Source: Synergistales bacterium 58_81 (GTDB lineage: Bacteria > Synergistota > Synergistia > Synergistales > Thermovirgaceae). Taken from it: a stretch of DNA of 32,024 nt. A program made the translations under genes and the position numbers. The DNA is taken from assembly GCA_001509095.1 (NCBI GenBank), contig LGGV01000007.1, positions 1-32,024 on the forward strand. Reading direction: 5' to 3'. Shown here piece after piece: positions 23,638 through 31,191 of the stretch (positions are counted from its first letter, which is position 1; each line of letters begins with the position of its first letter). The notes beneath the pieces are model-generated. The model had not been told where the DNA came from and did no database searches. It was given only the letters and a program-made list of their open reading frames with translations.

Positions 23638-24561
23638 CTACGGCAACAGTTCCCCGGTCCGGGGCCTGTTGCCGTTCCTGCTCACCAGGACGACCGCCAT
23701 TATGATGAAGGCCGCCCCGGCCATCTCCCTTGCCGTCGGGGGCAGCCCCAGGAGAACCGCCGAAAGGGTAAAGGCCGTTACGATCTCTATTGACGAAACA
23801 ATGCTGGCCGTTGAAGCCTGTATCGTCCTTAGGCCGTAAAAGTAGACGCTGTAGCCTATCATGCTCCCGACAAGGCCCACGTACAAGATCCACACCATCT
23901 GGGCCGCTGTTATGAATACCATGTCGCCCCACCCCGTTGTGAAGGTCTTCAGGAGGGAGAGCCAGGCAAGACCGAAGACCTGCATGTAGAAGAACAGCGT
24001 CGTCTGGGGAATGAACCCAGTCTGGGCCGAGAGCCTTCCGAAGAGGGAGTACAGGGACATTCCCACCGCAGAGAAAAGGCACCAGGCGAGTCCCACGGGG
24101 TGGATGCCTTCGATGAGAACCCCGCCTAAAGGGAAGACACCTACGGCCACCCCTGCAAGGGTCAGTATCGCCCCGGCCACCTGGTAACGGTTGGGGGTCT
24201 CTCTGGTGATCACCAGAGAACCGAGGGTGGTGAGAAGAGGATGTGTAAAGAAGATCACTATGGTGACCGGTACTGAGAGATACTGGAGCGCGAAGAAGAA
24301 CCCGGCGTATATCCCTACCATGCATGGTCCGGCAATGACCGCGACCTGGAGGAGCTGACGTCCCCCCACCCTGAAGCGGTCGGGACAACGGATGAGCAGG
24401 GAAATACCCACACCGGCCGTCATTATTCCCGCCCTCAGGACTGCAACGGTAAGCATGTTCGTCCCTAGAATGCTCAGCTGTTTTCCTGCAGGACTCAACG
24501 TACCCCAAAGAAAACCCGCTGCAAGGACGGCAAGGAAATCTGTCCGGATGCGTTCCCTCAA
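23638..24561 (-). CDS. EamA/DMT-superfamily transporter
   Basis: A 307-residue protein with about ten membrane segments in two EamA repeats. The first repeat begins FLAVLAAGFLWGTLSPAGK and the second ALAWCLFSAVGMSLYSLFGRL (with the preceding G). Each ends in the short loop-rich pattern TIVIFFTHPLL or TASIVSSIEIV typical of RhaT/EamA proteins. These export metabolites or amino acids by exchange; no substrate can be assigned. The start is TTG at 24559-24561, with AGGAAAGG about ten bases upstream; no in-frame ATG lies nearby before the first membrane segment. It is likely co-transcribed with the following nuclease-like gene. Confidence 0.85.
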   Translation of the reverse strand: MRERIRTDFLAVLAAGFLWGTLSPAGKQLSILGTNMLTVAVLRAGIMTAGVGISLLIRCPDRFRVGGRQLLQVAVIAGPCMVGIYAGFFFALQYLSVPVTIVIFFTHPLLTTLGSLVITRETPNRYQVAGAILTLAGVAVGVFPLGGVLIEGIHPVGLAWCLFSAVGMSLYSLFGRLSAQTGFIPQTTLFFYMQVFGLAWLSLLKTFTTGWGDMVFITAAQMVWILYVGLVGSMIGYSVYFYGLRTIQASTASIVSSIEIVTAFTLSAVLLGLPPTAREMAGAAFIIMAVVLVSRNGNRPRTGELLP

Positions 24562-24650
24562 GGCGGCAGCGACCTTTCCTGTGGACTTCTGACGGTTTTT
24601 GCGTTTTCATTGTATCACCCATCCAGTGGAGCAACGGAGGTGATGATCGA

Positions 24651-25172
24651 CTGCCGGACAGGAGATGTTTCCCCTATGTGTCCGGAGCGGGCCCGCATTC
24701 TCTGATACTGGGAAGTTTCCCTGGCGAGAGGTCTCTTAAGGAGGGACGCTACTACGCCCACCCCAGGAACGCCTTCTGGTACATCATGGGCAGGCTTTTC
24801 AATGCGGGTCCGGAACTCCCCTACGAAGAGCGGCTTGAAAGGCTAAGCTCTGTTGGGATCGCCCTTTGGGACGTTCTCCTGACCTGTCGGAGGACCGGCA
24901 GCATGGACGGTTCCATCATTGAGGACGGGGCCGTCCCGAACGATCTTCTGGATTTTTTCCTGGAACACCCGACGATCACGGCGATTTTCTTCAACGGCCA
25001 GAAGGCGGCTCGCCTGTTCGAACGGCTTGTAACCCCGGGGCTCGGAGAGATATCACTGAGGTTTGAACGGAAGATCCTTCCGTCAACAAGTCCGGCCTAC
25101 GCCTCGAAAAGCCTGGAGCGAAAGATCGAAGAATGGAGCGTCCTGCCGGGGGCTGGTCCGCCCCTATCTTGA
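24651..25172 (+). CDS. DNA-deoxyinosine glycosylase (uracil-DNA glycosylase superfamily, family 6)
   Basis: A 164-173 residue enzyme that removes hypoxanthine from DNA to repair adenine deamination. The family blocks are clear: LILGSFPGERSLKEGRYYAH, then PRNAFWYIMGRLF, ALWDVLLTCRRTGSMD, and ILPSTSPAYAS near the end. The first ATG/GTG start in frame is GTG 24678, but the residues just upstream (RRCFPYV) match the conserved beginning of the family. CTG 24651 lies nine bases after a perfect GGAGGT and would include them, so a CTG start is proposed. The ATG at 24643 is out of frame and soon stops. The 3' end overlaps the converging msrA by nine bases. Confidence 0.82.
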   Translation: MPDRRCFPYVSGAGPHSLILGSFPGERSLKEGRYYAHPRNAFWYIMGRLFNAGPELPYEERLERLSSVGIALWDVLLTCRRTGSMDGSIIEDGAVPNDLLDFFLEHPTITAIFFNGQKAARLFERLVTPGLGEISLRFERKILPSTSPAYASKSLERKIEEWSVLPGAGPPLS

Positions 25173-25898
25173 CAGGAAAAGCTCTCTCAGAAGTTTCTGG
25201 CTCTCCGAGGAGAGTCCGAGCATGGGCAGATCTTGGTCGAGCTGTTCAAGAGTCCCGTAACCTCCAAGATAACCGTTGGCCCTGGCTGCAGCCGTCGAAG
25301 CAACAAGGTCCTCTTCACGGGGGAACAACCCTCTGAATTCATCGTAGATCGCCGGGGTTCCCTTCAAGGCGAATTTCTGGTGGTAATCCTCGGCCGGGTA
25401 GAACCTCTCGAGCTTCCTGATCTCGGTCCTGACCTTCCTCCCGCTCTTCTTCTCCAGCTCGGCGGCCTGCTCAAGATCGGTTTGCTCCTGATCCGGATCG
25501 TGGAAGAAAAGGATCGAGGCGTACTGCCTTCTGAAAGACATGGCAAAGGGGTCATGCCCCTTCCAGAACTCCGCAAGAAGTTCCCCGTATGAGACTACAA
25601 GGGGATCGAAATCGACCTGAAGGCTCTCGGTATGGTCCCCCAGGTTGTAGTAACTAGGGTCGGGTTTTTTGCCACCGGCGTAACCCACCCTTGTCCTTAT
25701 GACCCCGTCGATACTCCCGAACCGGGAGTCGGGACCCCAGAATCAGCCCATGGCAAATGTAGCTGTCTCGAACCGGTCCGCCTGTGACAGGTCCATGGGG
25801 GGCACGACAAGGCTTCCCTTCCCTTCCATCCTTGCTTCACCGACTTTCATGAAAGCGACAAGGACAGCGGTCAACACAAGTACCCGGAAGATCTTCAC
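25164..25898 (-). CDS. msrA: Selenocysteine-containing peptide methionine sulfoxide reductase A, exported
   Basis: MsrA reduces methionine-S-sulfoxide in proteins. A conventional reading misses its N-terminus, because an in-frame TGA at 25743-25745 sits at the catalytic position. The frame reads ETATFAMG-U-FWGPDSRFGSID then RVGYAGG, where the family has GCFWG. Sec is residue 52 of 244. A hairpin just downstream (25713-25729) supports recoding. Upstream of the catalytic domain the frame opens from GTG 25896-25898 (GGGGG nine bases before) with a hydrophobic leader, KIFRVLVLTAVLVAFMKVG, so the enzyme is probably secreted or anchored outside the membrane. The rest (YNLGDHTESLQVDFDP, YHQKF) is standard. 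No resolving cysteine is visible in the C-terminal part, as in other Sec-MsrA proteins. A strong promoter precedes it. Confidence 0.9.
25713..25745 (-). promoter_or_regulatory. Sec codon UGA and bacterial SECIS hairpin in msrA
   Basis: The UGA is at 25743-25745. Thirteen bases later ACTCCCG (25723-25729) and CGGGAGT (25713-25719) pair perfectly over seven bases around GTT. The loop starts 20 bases after the UGA with G. Distance, loop size and loop G agree with the hairpin in grdB of this window and with known bacterial SECIS rules. Confidence 0.8.
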
Positions 25899-25937
25899 TC
25901 CTTGTCGCCCCCTAAAATGAAAATATTTTATTTACGC

Positions 25938-25966
25938 AATATACAGCCTGGGTCTAAAGGGGTCAA
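25938..25966 (-). promoter_or_regulatory. Sigma-70-type promoter of msrA
   Basis: On the minus strand TTGACC (25961-25966) and TATATT (25938-25943) are separated by 17 bases, each matching five of six consensus positions. The start point would be about 33 bases before the GTG. This also supports the upstream msrA start and thus the Sec reading. Confidence 0.75.
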
Positions 25967-25972
25967 CAGTCG

Positions 25973-26000
25973 AGGATGCCGTCCTTCAGGGCGGCATCCT
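25973..26000. other. Stem-loop between rubrerythrin and msrA
   Basis: AGGATGCCG (25973-25981) and CGGCATCCT (25992-26000) pair perfectly over nine bases around a ten-base loop. No T-run follows on either strand, so it is a weak terminator at best; it lies just after rubrerythrin on the minus strand and immediately upstream of the msrA promoter. Confidence 0.5.
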
Positions 26001-26029
26001 TAAAGGGCTTTAAACAATAGTGGGGCGGA

Positions 26030-26584
26030 TCAGAACTCCTTGTAGGCCTCCTTTTTGGCACCGCATACGGGGCAGAAATCAGGAGCCTTCTCCGGGGCGG
26101 TGTGGCCGCAGACGGTGCAGATGAAAAAGGAATCATAGTCCACGTCCTTGCCCGATCTGGCTGCCTCGTGCCCCCTGTGAAAGAGCTCGGCGTGGATCTT
26201 CTCCGCTTCAAGGGCCCACTTGAAGGTCCGGGCGGCTCCCTTTTCCTCCTGGAACTCCGCCACCTTCAGGTAAACCGGGTACATCTGGTCTATCTCGAAC
26301 TCCTCGCCCATGAAGCCCCCGGTCAGATTGTCGGCGGTACTCTTGAGCCCGAATACTCCCCCGGCAGTGACAGGATGATCTCCGATCTCCCCGTCGAGAA
26401 CGGTAAAGTGGTTCCTGGCGTGGACCCATTCGGAGTAGGAAACGGCCCTGAAAAGCTTTGCGATCTTCGGGAAACCCTCTTTTCCTGCAGCCTCACCCCA
26501 AACCAGGTAACGCATGTGGGCCATGCTCTCGCCGCCGTATGCGGCTCTCAGGTTCTCCGCCGTCATGGCATTCTTGACTGCCAT
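26030..26584 (-). CDS. rbr: Rubrerythrin
   Basis: A 184-residue non-haem iron protein that reduces hydrogen peroxide in anaerobes. The ferritin-like four-helix part (residues 5-145) has the diiron ligands in AAYGGESMAHMRY, YSEWVHARNHF, FEIDQMYPVY and EAEKIHAELF. The C-terminal rubredoxin-like domain has CTVCG and CPVCGAKKEAYKEF, an FeCys4 site. Length is normal. The ATG at 26582-26584 sits behind AAAAGGAGG. With the Sec-MsrA next to it, this forms an oxidative-damage defence pair, though each seems to have its own transcript. Confidence 0.95.
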   Translation of the reverse strand: MAVKNAMTAENLRAAYGGESMAHMRYLVWGEAAGKEGFPKIAKLFRAVSYSEWVHARNHFTVLDGEIGDHPVTAGGVFGLKSTADNLTGGFMGEEFEIDQMYPVYLKVAEFQEEKGAARTFKWALEAEKIHAELFHRGHEAARSGKDVDYDSFFICTVCGHTAPEKAPDFCPVCGAKKEAYKEF

Positions 26585-26734
26585 ATAATTACCTCCTTTT
26601 CAATAATTTGCTCACCTTGGTCTGTTGATATTTACCGCTGTTCTTTATCTATCTCCCCTTACCCTCGATCCACTCCATGCCTACGTCAAAAAGATCAAGG
26701 AGCTACTGGACCTCATCCAAACGACTATTAACCC

Positions 26735-27643
26735 TCACCTCTCCTTCATCTTGTCACTGAGAGATTCAAGATAGTCGTGGAGGTTCTTCAGATCCTGGTT
26801 CGACTCATCTGAAGCAAGCGCCCAACGAACAATGGAGAGCTCCTCCTCCACAGTAAAGGAGGGGTTGAATTCCAGTTCTACATTGAAGGAAGGATCCAGC
26901 GAAAAGAACTTCCACTGAAGCCTGTCAGGCAAGAATGAATAATTTTCCTCAGGAGAAAACCTTCTAATTACTCCGGGCCCCTTTCCCTCATAGAAGACAT
27001 TGATCAGGGCTTCTCCAATATTTCCGTACCAACCTGCTCCGGTGACCAGGAGATATCCAGTGGAGAAGGTCGTCATGCCTGATCTCAGTTTTGATATATG
27101 GTCAGATGCGGGTGACCCGCCGCTCTGTCCGATAGTGATCCTTTCAATCAATTCTCTATAAGGAGTGAATAGAAAATCTTCATTCCTTCTTGGTCTGACT
27201 TTGTAGTTCACCCTAAGTTCTGTTTCAGATCTACCCGGGAACGTCATCTTCCAGAGAACCCAGTTCACTTTGATACCGTTTTCATCAATGGATCCTGGAT
27301 AGTACAACCTTTCCGATTCTTCGCGAAATGAAGCAGGTTCTCCCCCAACGAACACCTTCAGGCTCAGGACCTCATCCCGGTGATCTGTGGGGAAGCCAAC
27401 TTCAAGAACTGCATCCTTTTCAGAAAGGTTAACTAACATAAACTTTGCGTTGATAGCTACCCTTTCCTCCCCGAGGAAGATGTTTACCTCTTCGGAGGCC
27501 ATCCCGACCCTGTGCGTTAGCACTGAAGGCGACAAGCCTGAATCCAGTGGATCTGGTGCCACGTCCCCATAGGCTATGTTCGCAGCAGCCAGGAACGTCA
27601 GCAAAAACCCCGCCTTTCGTTTCAACGAAACTTTGGTCATCAT
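26735..27643 (-). CDS. Exported protein of unknown function (third gene of a three-gene set)
   Basis: A 302-residue protein with a signal peptide (TKVSLKRKAGFLLTFL to NIAYG). The mature part is rich in predicted beta strands: ASEEVNIFLGEERVAINAKF, then AVLEVGFPTDHRDE, then MTFPGRSETELRVNYKV. The layout resembles exported DUF4424-like proteins that present a surface beta domain, but I am not sure of the family. No catalytic motif or sorting signal is visible; it ends in a charged helix. Of several ATGs, the one at 27643 is chosen because GGAGG lies five bases before it; the ATG at 27655 directly abuts the previous stop. It probably works with the two exported proteins encoded just upstream on the same strand. 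Confidence 0.6.
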   Translation of the reverse strand: MMTKVSLKRKAGFLLTFLAAANIAYGDVAPDPLDSGLSPSVLTHRVGMASEEVNIFLGEERVAINAKFMLVNLSEKDAVLEVGFPTDHRDEVLSLKVFVGGEPASFREESERLYYPGSIDENGIKVNWVLWKMTFPGRSETELRVNYKVRPRRNEDFLFTPYRELIERITIGQSGGSPASDHISKLRSGMTTFSTGYLLVTGAGWYGNIGEALINVFYEGKGPGVIRRFSPEENYSFLPDRLQWKFFSLDPSFNVELEFNPSFTVEEELSIVRWALASDESNQDLKNLHDYLESLSDKMKER

Positions 27644-27655
27644 CCCGGCCTCCAT

Positions 27656-28537
27656 CTATCTCTCGATCGCTACCCAGCCGAGTTCCCTCGCGATATCTGA
27701 CCTGTTGGCGATAGCAACGCATAGCCCGTAATCCTTGTTATTGAAAGGAACCCTTAGCGATTCACCCAGTTCGTCAATAGCCTTGGATCTTCTGACCATG
27801 GCATTCCTCGATTCCAGGTCATTTTCGATCTGTCTGAAATCATCGTTGTACTGTCTGGCTTCGGCACTGAATTCGGCCGCAAGAGCTCTTCTGGTCTCCA
27901 GAAGCCCCTCCTTTGCCTTGGTATCACTTTCGCTCTTTATGGCCTCGTCTATCCTGGCGATCTCCGCTTTCTTGTCCCCGAGTACCCTGAACCTGTCGTT
28001 TAGTTCCTTTACCTTCGGCTCCAGCCATGTATCCATTTCATCTATCTTGCCGATAAGTTCGTCATACTCGTTATTAAGGTTCCTGGCGAGGGCTTCCAGC
28101 TGATCTTTAGCCTTTTTGCTGAATTCTTCGGATATCTCCTCTCCGCCGAAAAGGGATATGGAAAGTTCGAAGCCCGTCTGTTCGCTTGTCGATGCCAGGA
28201 TCGATACCCGGTAGTGCCAGTGTGAGGCGTTGTTGGATGGTTTCCCCGACGGCGCCTTATAGTCGAGAAGATGAGAGTAGGCCTTTTCGCTCGTCTGAAC
28301 AGCATTGAACGCCCACCCGCCATCTGCCCTGGAGTCGGGTGTCATTGAAAGAATATTTACCGAGGTGGGATGGTCCGATGTAACCTCTACAAGAAAGCTT
28401 TCACCAGGGTTACATTTGATCGTGTAAGTAAAGGGGGTGGGTCCTGAGACAGATCCGGTCGTTGTAGGATCAGCGACAGCCGGTAAAGCCAGGAAAACCA
28501 GAATAAGGGTCATTAAAAAAGACATCCGGATTCTCAA
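27656..28537 (-). CDS. Exported coiled-coil protein of unknown function (second gene of the set)
   Basis: A 293-residue protein from TTG 28535-28537, seven bases after GGGAGGT. A signal peptide ends near LALPAVADP. The first part (residues 25-130) appears beta-rich: GPTPFTYTIKCNPGESFLVEV and SHWHYRVSILAS. Residues about 140-265 form long, charged helices (KDQLEALARNLNNEYDELIG, DKKAEIARIDEAIKSE) typical of a coiled coil. Nothing identifies a function. Its stop is directly before an in-frame ATG of the next gene, indicating coupling. No homologous family is recognised. Confidence 0.6.
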   Translation of the reverse strand: MRIRMSFLMTLILVFLALPAVADPTTTGSVSGPTPFTYTIKCNPGESFLVEVTSDHPTSVNILSMTPDSRADGGWAFNAVQTSEKAYSHLLDYKAPSGKPSNNASHWHYRVSILASTSEQTGFELSISLFGGEEISEEFSKKAKDQLEALARNLNNEYDELIGKIDEMDTWLEPKVKELNDRFRVLGDKKAEIARIDEAIKSESDTKAKEGLLETRRALAAEFSAEARQYNDDFRQIENDLESRNAMVRRSKAIDELGESLRVPFNNKDYGLCVAIANRSDIARELGWVAIER

Positions 28538-28572
28538 TTCCTTTACCTCCCTTTTCAGGCCCAGGGTTTTTC

Positions 28573-29028
28573 TTAGAGGTCAAGCCATGCGTTGCCCATG
28601 CCGTACCTAATCTTATCTGGATTATCGACGAAAAGGCTCTCGAGTCCCTCATTTAAATAAGTATAACTTGTTATTCCTCCGCCATTGGATGCCACCGTAA
28701 CGTATACTTTGTCTCCAGTTTCAGGATAAAAGTAGAGGGTGCCTCCCGCCATAGGGCTCTGCCAGGGCCAGTCAACGGAAAAACATATTCCGGAGAAATG
28801 ATCGGGAACACCGTCGCTGAAAGGATGCCTCAGAAAAAAGGAAACCCTCTTCATCGTGTGCTCTTTCGTGGTCTCAAGGATCTCGACTGAAAGAACCAGT
28901 GCCGTTGCTTTGATCTTCGATCTTTCTGACATCTCGGCATAATGATCGGGAGGCATTACGCCCGATGCTGTCTCTGCCAGGACTAGAACAAGCAGCAAAG
29001 CCTGAAATGTTCTAAAAAAAGGTTTCAT
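28573..29028 (-). CDS. Small exported protein of unknown function (first gene of the set)
   Basis: A 151-residue protein from ATG 29026-29028, eight bases after GGGAGGAG. A signal peptide (MKPFFRTFQALLLVLVLAE to TASG) is followed by a probable beta-sandwich-like domain with KIKATALVLSVEILETTKEH, then GTLYFYPETGDKVYVTVASN. No conserved catalytic residues or lipobox are visible. It is 35 bases upstream of the coiled-coil gene and begins the apparent three-gene operon. These three genes look somewhat richer in A and T than their neighbours by eye, which may indicate a different origin. Confidence 0.6.
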   Translation of the reverse strand: MKPFFRTFQALLLVLVLAETASGVMPPDHYAEMSERSKIKATALVLSVEILETTKEHTMKRVSFFLRHPFSDGVPDHFSGICFSVDWPWQSPMAGGTLYFYPETGDKVYVTVASNGGGITSYTYLNEGLESLFVDNPDKIRYGMGNAWLDL

Positions 29029-29323
29029 GTCTGTCTCCTCCCATTTTAGGAAAACAGTTGGCCTTTATTGCCTGAAACCGGCCTGATCAAATCCAGGGTC
29101 AGCAACATGGCTCCATATACTTTAATCAGTCAACCGAAAATAAAGCCTGCGGTCAAGGTCAAAAGCCTGGTTTGAAAAAATCTACGTTATGTTTCCCCAT
29201 TTTATAACATGCATCAAAAGACCGCCCTGACCTGTCGGTCAGATCCAGCGAAAAACCATTGAACACCATTTCACTTAATGCTAATAGTGATGTAACTATA
29301 ATACTCCGCTTTCTGGCAATTCG

Positions 29324-29354
29324 CTTTCTTTCAGTCTTTCTTTCAGTCTTTCTT
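29324..29354. repeat. Short tandem repeat, 12-base unit, in a 375-base gene-free stretch
   Basis: The unit CTTTCTTTCAGT occurs 2.6 times head to tail. It lies in the gene-free stretch 29029-29403 between the exported-protein operon and the transposase remnant. A small perfect palindrome, CTGACC-TGTC-GGTCAG, is at 29227-29242. The stretch is AT-rich; I see no gene or convincing promoter in it. Confidence 0.6.
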
Positions 29355-29403
29355 GACCTATGGGTTGATTTTCCTCGAGGAGTCTGTCGGACTGACGTGC
29401 CAT

Positions 29404-29945
29404 TTATTTTGAGGTCAAGAGACTTGGCGGAGTGGTGGGGGAAACGCCTTCAAGCTGCTTGCGCAGTTTCCCGGCGTGCCTGTGGCTCAGGGTCCTGTGC
29501 TTTGACGCATTGGCCTTCACCTTCGTCCCGTCCCGGCTGACGGTCCCGACCTTGCGGGATCCCATCTGGTGGGCGATCTGAAGGATCTGTACGAAGAAAG
29601 CATCGGTTTCGCCGAGAGGGCGCTTCCCGAAGGTGGCGATGGCGTCATGGTCGGGATGGCTGCCCCCGCGATGTAGCGGAAGGCCACGGAATCGTAGGTG
29701 GCCGCCTCGATCCGCCGGCTCGAAAGGGACCGTGTGGCGTATCCGTAAAAAAGAAGCGACAAGAGCACCGAGGGATCGTAGGCTTCGGATCCCCTGCCCG
29801 CATAGGCAGCCCTTATGGGCTCCAGGTCCAGCGTGGGAACGACCCCGACAATAAACCGGGCCGGGTGATCCCTTGGAAGCCAGTCGTCCATGGAGGGGGG
29901 AAGAATATAGGGAGTCTTTCTGTCTACCGTCTTGAACGTCGGGCA
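29404..29945 (-). pseudogene. IS1182-family transposase remnant, frameshifted and truncated
   Basis: On the minus strand the reading begins with VDRKTPYILPPSMDDWLPRD, the typical N-terminus of IS1182-type transposases. It continues PARFIVGVV, YDPSVLLSLLFYGYATRSLS and DSVAFRYIAG. The frame then shifts by one missing G within the C-run at 29663-29667 and resumes as SHPDHDAIATFGKR and SRKVGTVSRDGTKVKANASK. It ends after GKLRKQLE; the remaining catalytic portion is missing, and the tail (VSPTTPPSLLTS) is unrelated. The N-terminal end abuts a livF remnant. No terminal inverted repeats could be identified. The element is dead. Confidence 0.8.
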
Positions 29946-29949
29946 GGAG

Positions 29950-30337
29950 ATAGACCAAAGCCCGGAGCAGGTATTTGAACTATTCCCAAAGCTCTACGAC
30001 CGCCGGACCCAGGTGGCAGAGACCATGAGCGGCGGAGAAAAGCAGATGGAGGCCATAGACAGGGGGCTCATGTCCAATCCCAGGCTTCTCCTGCTGGATG
30101 AACTCTCCCCCGGACTTATGCCTTCGCTGGTGGAAAAGGTAATGGAGGCTGTAGTCTCGATCAACCGGACCGGGGTCACCGTTCTCCTGGTAGAACAGAT
30201 GGTCCAGGAAGCACTGGAGATCGCCGGCCGAGGCTATGTCCATTCAGACCGGGAAGATAGTGCAGCAGGGTACAGCCAAAGAGCTGCTCGAATCCCCGAG
30301 GGTCCGAAAGGCCTATATGGGGATGTGGCCCCGCAAT
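29950..30337 (+). pseudogene. LivF-like branched-chain amino acid ABC transporter ATPase, C-terminal remnant
   Basis: The plus strand encodes the second half of an ABC ATPase: VFELFPKLYDRRTQVAETMS, then SGGEKQMEAIDRGLM (signature motif) and PRLLLLDELSPGLMP (Walker B, with DEL replacing the usual DEPS), then GVTVLLVEQMVQEALEIAGR. After GYV an extra C at about 30240 shifts the frame; the next frame continues IQTGKIVQQGTAKELLESPR and VRKAYMGM, the normal LivF ending. The N-terminal part, with the Walker A loop, is missing where the transposase remnant begins. The gene therefore cannot make a working ATPase. The rest of the liv operon is not present here. Confidence 0.8.
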
Positions 30338-30404
30338 AGACGGAGCGGTCTTTTCGGAACATTGTCCAGTTGGCAAAAATGTTATCAAACAGGAGGGGAG
30401 AAAA

Positions 30405-30989
30405 ATGGAAGGCAATTTGCAGATCTATGCTGAACTTGAGGGTATTGCACCAAAGATCTGGAGAAGATTTGTCGCCCCATCCAGTATAACCCTTGACAGA
30501 TTAAGCGATGTTATCCAGATCGTCATGGGCTGGTCCGGGGAGCACATGCACGTCTTTAATATAAACGGGAAGGATTACATGGACCAGCCCGATGATGCCC
30601 CTGACGCTGAAGAGGAAGGATTATTCAGGCTCGGATCTCTGGTCCCCTTCAAGGGATCTGAATTCACCTACACTTATGACCTTGGCGACAACTGGGTTCA
30701 CCGGCTGAAGATAGAGAAGACCGGAATGGAAGACGACGAGGAGTGGGGGGGTCTCTTCTGCGTCAACGGCAAGGGGGCCTGTCCGCCAGATAATATTGGC
30801 GGAGTACCCGGTTTCACGGATTTCCGTCGGGCCATGGGCGACAGGAAGGACCCCAAGCACGAGTTCTTTATGGACTGGTACGGAGGGGGGTTCGACCCCA
30901 ACGCCTTCGAATTGCTAGAGATCAACATCACCCTGCTGTTCTTTCTCCGTTGGTCCAGAGACCGCTACTTACCCTGGTGGAAGGATTAG
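30405..30989 (+). CDS. Plasmid pRiA4b ORF-3-like protein
   Basis: A 194-residue soluble protein with the pRiA4b ORF-3 (IS1096 passenger-like) family pattern: IYAELEGIAPKIWRRFVAPS at the N-terminus, then VIQIVMGWSGEHMHVFNING, FTYTYDLGDNWVHRLKIEK and CPPDNIGGVPGFTDF. The family is common near mobile elements and its function is unknown. It starts at ATG 30405 behind AGGAGGGGAG. It is intact, unlike the livF and transposase remnants just before it, and is followed by a terminator. It may have arrived with the mobile DNA. Confidence 0.85.
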   Translation: MEGNLQIYAELEGIAPKIWRRFVAPSSITLDRLSDVIQIVMGWSGEHMHVFNINGKDYMDQPDDAPDAEEEGLFRLGSLVPFKGSEFTYTYDLGDNWVHRLKIEKTGMEDDEEWGGLFCVNGKGACPPDNIGGVPGFTDFRRAMGDRKDPKHEFFMDWYGGGFDPNAFELLEINITLLFFLRWSRDRYLPWWKD

Positions 30990-31025
30990 ATCACTATCAG
31001 GCATGAATAGTACAGGGTATCATTG

Positions 31026-31055
31026 GCCCCGGCCAGAAGCCGGGGCTCCTTCTTT
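31026..31055 (+). terminator. Rho-independent terminator after the pRiA4b-like gene
   Basis: GCCCCGGC (31026-31033) and GCCGGGGC (31039-31046) pair perfectly around CAGAA, followed by TCCTTCTTT. Confidence 0.85.
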
Positions 31056-31191
31056 ATCCAGAATTTGTGTCCACTACCGGACCAGAAGATCATTTCCCTG
31101 ATTTACGCCTCTTCGGTATCCGTGTTATCCTGCTTCCATAACGGCCGTGACTTATAGCCATCACAATCCGCCGAAGGACAGGGGTATCGAT

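Noticed and set aside
23573-24634. Long minus-strand frame of 353 codons over the EamA gene
   Set aside because: It is an alternative frame rich in Arg, Gly, His and Pro, typical of a shadow of the real membrane protein.
25963-26211. Minus-strand frame covering the stem-loop after rubrerythrin
   Set aside because: It is a shadow of the rubrerythrin gene in another frame.
26645-26710. Short plus-strand reading HAYVKKIKELLDLIQTT as a gene fragment
   Set aside because: It is protein-like but has no start, no ribosome site and no recognisable family.
29324-29354. CRISPR array
   Set aside because: The repeats are only 12 bases and directly adjacent, with no spacers.
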